Shown here piece by piece: positions 55,509 through 64,000 of a stretch of DNA of 64,000 bases (positions are counted from its first letter, which is position 1; each line of letters starts with the position of its first letter). The translations under genes were made by a program, and so were the position numbers. The notes beneath the pieces are model-generated. The model had not been told where the DNA came from. It saw only the letters and a list, made by a program, of their open reading frames with translations, and did not search any database. Source of the DNA: Anticarsia gemmatalis (lineage: Eukaryota; Arthropoda; Insecta; Lepidoptera; Erebidae); the NCBI RefSeq assembly GCF_050436995.1, contig NC_134745.1, forward strand, positions 2,852,001 to 2,916,000, written 5' to 3'.

Positions 55509-57514
55509 GGGATGTTTTAAAGATTCTTCTCAGGTGCGATATGGTTAAAAGATGTTGTTGAAATCTGTATATAGCTTAAGGATTTGACTGTTGGTCTCTG
55601 GAACTCATAGTTAATTAAGTGTGAAACGCTCAATCTTGGACTCTCCGAAGCGGGTGGAAACATGATATTAAAATTTTATAGTCATTTGAATACATAAATA
55701 TAAATTTTAGTATTTTTCTCTTTTCACATTATTATTATTACTATACAATAGTGAATGGTAGATCCATTTAATTGCTCAAAAAAAGTACAAAAGGTTTTAT
55801 TTACTTCAGAATTCGTTTGCTAAAATACGTGCGTCAATTATAACATCTCTAGTAAATCTTGGGGGAAATACATCCGTGTTATGTTATGTTAAATCTTCAT
55901 TAGCATGCCGTAGGTCTGGCAAGTTGTGGTCGGTGCAAGGAGCTGCCTCAGATGATTGATTACTTCGGATGAGAGCCGACAGAGGCTTAGCAAGACCCGA
56001 TACCAGATCAAAGGTCGTAAATTACTGTAAGCAAATTAAGACAATGTCGGTGCTGATAGTTCGACAAATGGAGATGTAGAATGTGCTATAGGCATACAAA
56101 CATTTATTTGTGACATTCATTACAAAATTAGGCTTTTGTGTATTATTTCTTTCTGCAACATCAGGTGGGTACCTTGATAGATAGAGGTTGGAGATTGTGA
56201 TGTTGTCGTTCGAATATACAATACAATATAATATACCTAGGTACATAAGTATGTGAAGAGTGATATAAAAAGTAGACACAAGCTCATGAGGAAATTCCTC
56301 AAGACAAAATTGATTAGTGATTCTCATAGTAGAAATAGTGTGAGACACATTTTTGTGTCGGTAATTCAATATTAAAATGCACACCTTTTAACTATTTTCG
56401 TATAAAACAAAGCCGAGAAATTTTAAGCTTCCTATAACAAACACATAGTTTAATCCCATTTCATCACAATATAAAAATCGATGAGCAGTCAGCGAAATAA
56501 ACAAGACCATTTGACACATCAACGGAGAGAATAAAAATATATTTAGAACAGTTTCTAATTAGACGGCGCCATAACCATCACCCGTTTTAGATATAAACTG
56601 CTGCTGCATTCTCTCGTCTGCAGTTTTTTTTTATTTTTTATTGTGTTTCTGCATTCATTGAGTTTTTGTCCGAACATTATTAGCGATAGGATAGTAGATA
56701 TTTTGAGCAGATAGTTGTAGACAGAGGATAGTTTTTTAAGTCTGTGGAATGGGACAACTTTATTGCCGCCTTTTCTATAATTTGAAAAGTTGTTGACTGG
56801 TATCAGTAAACAAATGTCAACGGAAATCAAACGACAATTTGATTGAGGTATTGAGGCAAGGAATTTAAATACGGTCGTTCCGTAGTCACATTTAGCGCAG
56901 TCTGGACTACTTAGTACCACTTATTACCTATCCTATAATCCAAAATACCTAAGGAGGTTATTTTGTTCAGGGTGTTTGTCTTTAAGCCATAGCTGTTTGA
57001 ATCAGTTAAATCTCTTTAGAGAGCGAAAACATGTTGTACCGATCATACTTAACGGGACACGAGATAAGGATAAGACAAATAAGAAAGATTAAAAGATACC
57101 TACTTCTGAATCGAGACACCAGATTGATAAGTTTTATCACATAAAACATGAAATTACCTGCAACAGAATTACATATTCATCTATAGAAACCTATTGTACT
57201 ATAGCTGTACCTGTGTTGTTCTATATTAATTGTCATTCACAAACACAGTAATTGAAGGTCGTCAGCTAATGACATAGATTCGACCTTTAGATTTAAATAG
57301 ACAACATCTGCCCATGGCTTAACCTTTGCTGTTTAGTTTTAGAAATACTTTGCCAAATATAACACAGACGATGTCATACATTCGTCCGTTTTGATGAGCC
57401 AAACAAACAACCATTGAAGAGTATTTTTATAAAATTGATCTTACCCAATTTACCTGCACTAATATGGTTTGGTTCTTATCCACCCCTATGGAAAGAAGTG
57501 TATGTTTTTACTAG
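55509..57514. other. No gene recognised
   Basis: Contains two minus-strand frames of 120-121 codons (56,022-56,384; 56,555-56,920) without any motif. GC-richer sequence at 55,915-55,990 has no assignment. Confidence 0.4.
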
Positions 57515-57575
57515 CAAAGCCCAACCCCTCACTTTTTCGGGAGGAGACTCTTGTCCAGCAGTGGGACAGTATAAA
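57515..57575 (+). mobile_element. SINE family D, short copy
   Basis: CAACCCCTCACTTTTTCGGG, AGGAGACTCTTGTCCAGCAG, TGGGACAGTATAAAAAAA: the last 60 bases of the family. Confidence 0.65.
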
Positions 57576-57879
57576 AAAATATATTATTTACTTCGGTTTT
57601 TTTTTGTAGTGCGTAATATTTGAGTTTAGCAATTTTTGTCATCGACGTAAAGGTGTATTATCTTAATCACGGATATTTTAATTCACGGAATATCGTGCCG
57701 TCGAAAAATTACGGAAATCGTGCCAAACGATCGACTACAGACGGCTTTAGTATAAGACTTATGAACAGTAATTGCATTCAGATCGGACTTACCTACTTCA
57801 ATTCTTCAAAAATACTATTAAAACTTTCTTGTTCAAATTGCAACCAATAAAATACGATTTAAAATTACTTATTTTTTCT

Positions 57880-58015
57880 AAACCTATGCTGTCCTGCCTG
57901 ATGTTGGCTAAAGTCCCCCTAAACGCCTCCACCGGTCTTCATCTTTGGCCATTGATGAACGATAGCCATACATTAAATGAATTACAGAACATCAGTGAGA
58001 GCATACTCGTGAATC
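57880..58015 (-). pseudogene. LINE ORF2 C-terminal remnant
   Basis: The minus strand reads IHLMYGYRSSMAKDEDRW, then RRLGGL and a stop at 57,908-57,910. This resembles the last residues of lepidopteran LINEs whose 3' end also contributed the CCAGCAGTGGGACA motif, here decayed to CCAACATCAGGCAGGACAG. Only about 25 codons are recognisable. The plus-strand frame at 57,772-58,089 overlaps and is not a gene. Confidence 0.4.
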
Positions 58016-58089
58016 CACCACGAACCTCTCATTATACCATCAAGATCACCATAATAACAGTTGTCGCAATGATTCGATGGAAACCATAG

Positions 58090-61000
58090 CAGTGTTTAGT
58101 AGCCAGACAATAGCATGGGAACTAATTAGCGAAGTCCGGCGCATGCATAATGAATGGTACCCGTAAAACTGACAATCGATCGGTTCTCCGTACTGTGACA
58201 AGTTGTCTATGTGAACTTGTGTATCTTTTGTTAGGTATTCTAATGGGGAGTTTGTTTACTCGTAATTGTAGCAAGATATTAAGCTAATGATTAATAATAA
58301 GCATGTTTGAACAATTTTGTGTAATTAAAAACATTGCGGTGAACAAATTGCGGTGATAATCCGTCACCGGGGACGATATTTACTCCAAATCAATGATTTG
58401 ATTTCGCATCAATGCCTCGCGGGACAATAGATCGGCTCGTAATTTCACATAGAAAAGCCTAGCATTCTTATTCATAAACACACTATAAATCTACTTTAGT
58501 TAAAAAACTACTAAAATATGTTTTGTTTTTTTCATTTCGCTAAGGAGTAAAAGAAACAAAACTCTTTATAAGCCTTTCATAACTTCATATATTTTTATGA
58601 ATAGGAGGGTAAAGATTTTAAGGCCCTTATATGGGATTGCACTCGCCAGTAGTGAAAAGTTTTGTTAAAGTGGTAGGTAAACATGAAGCTCTAGATATAC
58701 CTCTTGTGGCTCTATCATGCTATAGCAAAATAACTATTAATCATCGCTAAATTTCCCAACTTATCTTAAACTTAGCATCAATAAGTACCCATTTATCAAG
58801 TAACAAGTAATTTAAGAATATAATTTCCTATTAAATCATTGCATCTAATGTAGATAATGTTTGATCATGTTACAAGATACGACATTCCAACGTTATCTTT
58901 ATCGTGTCCGTTTGACGGATTTCTCACACGACTTTATAGCTTGTTTAAGGTTTAAAACAACTTTTAATTATTTTATCATAAAATGTGTTAGGGATATAAT
59001 AAATCTTAAATGTACATCAAAATGAAAAGTCCTGAGAAACTATAGGTAACATATTACATATACTTCATTGCCAAAAAAATTATACTTCATTCGGTATTTT
59101 ATCTTTTCATAGTCACTTTAAGGTGGCGGTTAACCGACAAAAAAGATAAAATATGATAGAAAAAATATCACGAAACTATCAAAATAGATTTTTAAAACTA
59201 CCAAAAAGTCCTTTAACGATGGCTTCCTTTAATAATAACATTAAATCGCAACATCTAAGGTACTCAAGCAAACTTTTTCACTCAATACTCCAGAATCAAG
59301 TTGCAGCATCGCAAGTACATTTAATCCGCGTTAAAATTCAAGTTTTTGCCCCACTTACCGTGATCAAAGCTCAGCCGATCTTGGGCTCGGTTAAGACCGG
59401 CTTACATCAAACATCACTGTGCGAATATTTGCTCCGGATCTGCTTTGGCTTTTGCTGTTTATTTAAGGTTCAGCGTTTAATATTAGCTGGTTTTCATTAT
59501 AGATTAATAAGTTTTGTTCAAATATGATACTCGTTGAACTATGAAACGTGTCTGGTTTATTTTAGAGACATGGACTGTATAGAAAACGCTATCTACCAGA
59601 CAATTAATTCGATTAGCTCGAACAACGCATATTATGGATATTATGACATCTTACTCATCTCCATTAAAGCGACGTCTGAGACAGACACAAGAAAATCTAT
59701 ATCGACCTGTCTTACTTTCTAGCCCATTTGGTGACCTTCTTATATTACAATATTTTATTGAAGCGCCAGGAAAGAAAGAAGCAGAGAAACTCCAAGCCGA
59801 AAGGCATCCCGATTTTCCAGTGGCTATACCAGCCGGGAGAGGTCCTGATTGGTCACGTTTGCCTAGCCTAGACATGTGACAGACTGTACATGTGACTATT
59901 GACTCGCAACACCCAGTTGTCACATGGAAGCTAGATATGCTAATCAGCGTTGTTGGTAGCCAAGTAGTTTCTGAGATTTGTTTGAACAAAATATGTGTTG
60001 CGTAATTAAGTGCGTATTTTTAAAAATATTTGCGTAGTAGATAAAGCACTTATCAATGTAGGTTAAACTAATATTAGAGGCAAATTCTTTTCCTTCGATG
60101 AAACTTGTACTAATTTTAAAATCGCATGTAAAACAAGACGACAGATATAATTTCAATCTAATCGGGAATCAAACACAGCATTTGACTTAATCATATAGAT
60201 TCAAATGGAAAAACGCTTAAAAAAATCTTGAAATTTTTGCAGATAGACAGTACCTACAGTAAGACAAAATTGTAAGGAAGGAATTAAATTAACATTTTTC
60301 AAATTATGTTGTTTTAATTAACCTGACATCTGAAGTAACTAGTCTATAACAAAGCTGTGTTAAATAAATATTAGAAGTAAGACGTAGAGTTTGTAAAAGA
60401 GAAATCTTAGTAAACATTGTCTGAACAAAGCAGCGCTTAGACGATAAGGTTACGAATCAACCACGGACAAAAGACTGTAGCGTGGTATTTAACTTACTGC
60501 AATACCAAAAAGTATTGTTTACTAAACAATAGACAATACTTTTTTAGGTTTTACATCTAAATCGTGATAACCTAGACTTAATATTAAAGATTTATCTTAC
60601 TCCTCTTATGATGAATTAGGTCTGGGTTTGTTGCTGAGCGAATGACGTGTGAAATGTATTTTTTTTCCGAAATGTTAGTTTTTAATTAAAACTAATTTTT
60701 CACTTTCCTTAGTTATACTAAAGAATGAATAAAAATACATAATACATAAGCACAGGAACATAATTATGACACTATATTTGTCCAATTTGGGTAAATATCT
60801 CCCCTAAATTTCTCCACCGCTGCAGTGGTCTCTCTATCTACCTACAAACCATCCTTTATTATCAATCATTTTATTTTATCTACCGATGAGTAAAATAGTC
60901 TATTCTGGTTCATACCAAACTGTTTTTTCATTGCTAACATACCATAATATTCACTTCACAAAACTGCATTCTAACTTTAAAACCTCGAAAAATTCAAACT

Positions 61001-61284
61001 GCATTTTCTTTCGAGTAAACAGCTTTAAGAGTTCGCAAGTGGCCAGTTATGTAGTGTTAGTATAAATACATTGTATTAGACAAGAAGTCCTTGTCACAAG
61101 CTAGACGAGACGGATGCTGCCTGTTAAGACCCGTATTGCGATGTATACAGCCGAGGGCTTATACCGATGGGATATTCTATATTGTTAATCTGTGGTGACT
61201 GCCTGATATGTTTTTAGCTCTACAGAACTTGACGTCATAAGAACAGTGTTCTTTTCATATTTCAAATATAAAAAAATATATTTA
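58090..61284. other. Large stretch without a supported gene
   Basis: Contains a 124-codon frame at 59,153-59,527 and opposite 81- and 112-codon frames at 59,634-59,989. None shows a domain or motif. The GC-richer patch at 59,760-59,880 could be an unrecognised element. Confidence 0.4.
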
Positions 61285-61378
61285 AACCATGTCCTACTCC
61301 TGGGCAAGAGTCTCCTCCCGTAATAAAGGAGGGGTTAGACTTGAGTGAACCACGCTGGCCAAGTGCGTGTTGGGTCTT
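61285..61378 (-). mobile_element. SINE family D copy
   Basis: On the minus strand: CACTTGGCCAGCGTGGTTCA, CTCAAGTCTAACCCCTCC, GGGAGGAGACTCTTGCCCAG, GAGTAGGACATGGTTTAAA. Confidence 0.65.
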
Positions 61379-63141
61379 TCAAAAATTATGATCATAAAAT
61401 TGAGAGTCTTTGTGGCCTTTACTTTTTTATACAAAGAATGCCTGTCTTAAGTTTCTTGATCTATGAAAATGTATTTGATTTTACTTGCCTAGTAGGATAA
61501 ATGTCCTTTACGAACTATTAAACTTTAATTAAATAAGGATATAGTCTCATAACTGATAATATGACCGCAATTTTATTTACATTTTAAACACTTTATTTGC
61601 GGTCACTTCTCTTTCGATAACGACTTCATTTATCCTTAAACGAATGGACTTTTAACTTTACTGGAGTTTTCCTTGTAATATTATTAGGAATAAAGAGTCG
61701 ACATTCATTTATCGGTAAACGATCGTAAGGATATGCATCTTTTCGTGCAGTCAATGGTTTAAGTTCAGCGTACTATGAGTACTTTCGTAAAGAAATAGTA
61801 GCCACTAGTTTGAACAGCTAAGTTGACGATGTTGCTGAATATCTAAGAGGACTATTGTCCGCGTACAAAAGAATACTGTTCTTTTTTGAGTAAGTTTAAA
61901 GATACTTTACATGCATCACAATTGAGACGATGTTACACCCTTGTCTACTTTGACTTTACCTTCGACGAAAAACATTCATAATTGTCGTGTTATCAAAAAA
62001 TGTCAAACTTAGCAACAGCAAAATACCTACAAAATACATACAGAATGAGCGTGTTTTTCCCGAATATTTCAGTATATCGTCGAAAAAGCTTTGATCAGCA
62101 TGTTGACATATAAAAGGCTAAAATTCCGGGTGCTTTTTGTCCATATGTGTATTGTCAATAACAGAAACAACGCTTTGACCATTCATGGATAAATGGATTA
62201 GATAGAATTATTATAAAAGCCATTTTAACATGCCCATTCAGAATTCACGGGAGATCCGAATTCAATCGACTATAGTTTATAGTACTTAAATGTGTTTGTT
62301 AGTAAATTTACCGTTTAACTGCTTTTTCTATGGATATATTATGTTGTATTTTTTTTTTACAAAATGATAGTGCCTAAATAGTTAAATCAGTAGATTTTTC
62401 CTCTGATATGAATTAGCGTGATCCACAAGTAAACTTGAACTTCATTGAACTTTATGTCCGTACTTAGGATGTTTATAAAGTAATTTACTACACAAGATTA
62501 TTGAGACGACAGCTGACAGTGAAAGACAGTGAATTAAGGCATAGTTTTTGACCACCATACGATTGACCCAAATACTAGGGTAAAACTAACAATATAGATC
62601 ATTACATTGCATTGGTTTTTGTCTTGTAGTCCTTAATATTCTGCAAAAAGTCAAAGTTCCAATGATGCGACCAAAGAGAGCGTGGCCATTCTACTTTGCA
62701 ATACCCTATTTTTCCCATATTCTCTTCAAAATGTCTCCAAAAACAGTACACATACAAACATGGTTACAGAACAGCCCGTCTGGCCCTAACTAAATTGTTG
62801 TGAGCAATTTGCATTTTGATACAATTGGTCGTGGTTGCGCGTCGTGTCAACGCTAGACCCACCATCAACTAGGTTATTAGGATTCGTGCTCACCGATCAG
62901 TGAAGGGTTTAAATAGGACGCGATGGGTCGACGACATGGTATTGTTTTATCTCTTTTATTACTGTTATTGGTGATATCCTAGCTTTGAAACTGTGAAAAG
63001 GCAGATATTTCTGTCTTCAGGTAACTTTTTCCGTAGTTATGCATTTGTCTGTTGCCAGTATCTGGTAAAAGCAACGACATTACTAAGAGAAATAAGGTTT
63101 GAGGTGATCAAAAATTTGCTCTAAAGTCTAAAGATGCCTAG
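61379..63141. other. No gene; one tiny LINE-like peptide
   Basis: At 62,903-62,941 the plus strand reads KGLNRTRWVDDMV, similar to the GRPxTRWVDD block near LINE ORF2 C-termini; too short to be sure. A plus-strand TTTCTGTCTTCAG|GTAACT splice-like motif lies at about 63,008-63,026. Confidence 0.3.
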
Positions 63142-63149
63142 ATCTAGAA

Positions 63150-63313
63150 CACGGGATCCCAACCTTTTCTTAGTCCGGGACCACTTTTATATTATTCTTG
63201 TTAGCAGGGACCACTATCTAAGTATATTAAAAATAAAGTGTAAGACTCATCCTGAAAATGTAAACTTTTAAAATCACTCGCGGACCATATTTTGACTTGG
63301 TTGGGAACCACTG
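63150..63313. mobile_element. hAT-type MITE with 8-bp target-site duplication
   Basis: 164 bases. The left end is CACGGGATCCCAACCTTTTC; the right end, complemented, is CAGTGGTTCCCAACCAAGTC. The inner parts also pair (GTCCGGGACCAC / ATGGTCCGCGAG). ATCTAGAA is duplicated at 63,142-63,149 and 63,314-63,321. CA(G)...CCCAACC ends and an 8-bp duplication are the hallmarks of hAT elements. It carries no transposase. Confidence 0.85.
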
Positions 63314-63600
63314 ATCTAGAAGAAGTAAGAACACACTTTCTTAGGAAACTTAACATAATATCTTTAAGACAACAAGTTGAAATACAACACTAGACATGAT
63401 TAAGACTAATCAGCAGATAGGTACCTACATTAAAATATTTTTAGGTCTCATGCAAGCATTGATTGTATGTCACTACTTACTAACAGAATCGACAATAGGA
63501 AATACCCAGCAGAAAAACCCTATAACCTTCATATTATTATGCGGTTTAATACCTGGCTTAATACAATATAATACTTAAGTATTACAATACAACTAAATCC

Positions 63601-64000
63601 TTAGAAACTCGAGTCATCATCCGCATTTTCATGACGTACTAAGGTATTCCCACGAGTGATGGCTAAGAGGATGATGGCTTGGTAACAGCGCTCAACGGCT
63701 GTACGCAGCTGAAGGGTAGCCATCATAAATAATGAACAACCACGCATTATTAAACACTGAGGGCTACTTGGCCAAATTGGACGTTTCCTAATTAAGTTTA
63801 TAAAAAAACTTCCATCTTGAGTTTTTAAAGGATTGAGATGCCATTTTTTTGCTGGAGAAAGTAAAGTATCGTTGAATGTTTTTTCTTGCACATGTCTGTG
63901 TATTTTTTTTACTCGACATGGTACTATGGGTATTATGGGTAAGTATATTTTATTAAATACAATTTGCAATTTTTGAAATGTTTCATCCTCGCTAATTCGT
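63601..64000 (-). CDS. Unidentified open frame, partial at the window edge
   Basis: Open for 132 codons from the right edge (reading RISEDETFQKLQIVF...) to a stop at 63,601-63,603, ending ENADDDSSF. The first Met is at 63,969, but the frame is open upstream of it, so the true start may lie outside the window. I recognise no domain. The middle has KKIHRHVQEKTFNDTLLSP and a moderately hydrophobic stretch (MRGCSLFMMATLQL). In AT-rich DNA one frame of this length per window can arise by chance. It could be a terminal exon or part of a transposable element. Confidence 0.25.
   Translation of the reverse strand, partial: RISEDETFQKLQIVFNKIYLPIIPIVPCRVKKIHRHVQEKTFNDTLLSPAKKWHLNPLKTQDGSFFINLIRKRPIWPSSPQCLIMRGCSLFMMATLQLRTAVERCYQAIILLAITRGNTLVRHENADDDSSF

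Noticed and set aside
59153..59989. Frames of 81-124 codons
   Set aside because: No domain, no repeat of known type, no start or splice context. Compatible with chance.

Overview
This window looks like nuclear DNA of a moth or butterfly, probably a noctuid-type moth. The background is AT-rich, there is no compact gene layout, and nearly everything recognisable is a transposable element of a kind I know from Lepidoptera: TC...CTAG Helitrons, tRNA- and 5S-headed SINEs, RTE and CR1/Jockey-group LINE pieces, and palindromic MITEs. The organism call rests on family recognition, not on a search. I found no convincing host exon, so the window is probably one or more long introns or an intergenic desert.

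Layout. At 1-290 a decayed LINE reverse transcriptase runs off the left edge. At 2.2-7.2 kb there is a cluster of short elements: a palindromic MITE, a very GC-rich inverted-repeat element, one tRNA-type SINE inserted into another, and two Helitron-type elements whose 3' ends face each other. At about 7.2-11.73 kb lies an apparently intact two-ORF non-LTR retrotransposon. ORF1 is a PHD-finger/coiled-coil RNA-binding protein and ORF2 is an endonuclease/reverse transcriptase; a poly(A) tail follows. From 11.7 to 36 kb the sequence is mostly featureless, with scattered SINE and MITE copies, a 5S-headed SINE, a 5'-truncated RTE end with target-site duplication, and a strong back-to-back 3'/5' splice-site motif on the minus strand near 28,993. 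From 36 to 51.6 kb element density rises again: a SINE inside a Helitron-like element, more MITEs, a truncated LINE abutting a Helitron, and a GC-rich island. At 51,587-53,367 a 1.78-kb foldback element has 444-bp terminal inverted repeats that are almost identical. From 53.4 kb to the end there are a second 5S-headed SINE with a 17-bp target duplication, an 8-bp-TSD hAT-type MITE, a few LINE 3' remnants, and an open frame running off the right edge.

Working together: the only full coding unit is the LINE, whose two proteins would form its retrotransposition particle. SINEs and MITEs need enzymes made elsewhere. Several SINE tails resemble LINE 3' ends, which fits SINEs borrowing LINE machinery. 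The items most worth a second look are the foldback element with CACAGTG termini, the alternating TGTCAA/TTGACA array upstream of the LINE, the candidate recursive splice point, and the two 5S-headed SINE types with different tails.
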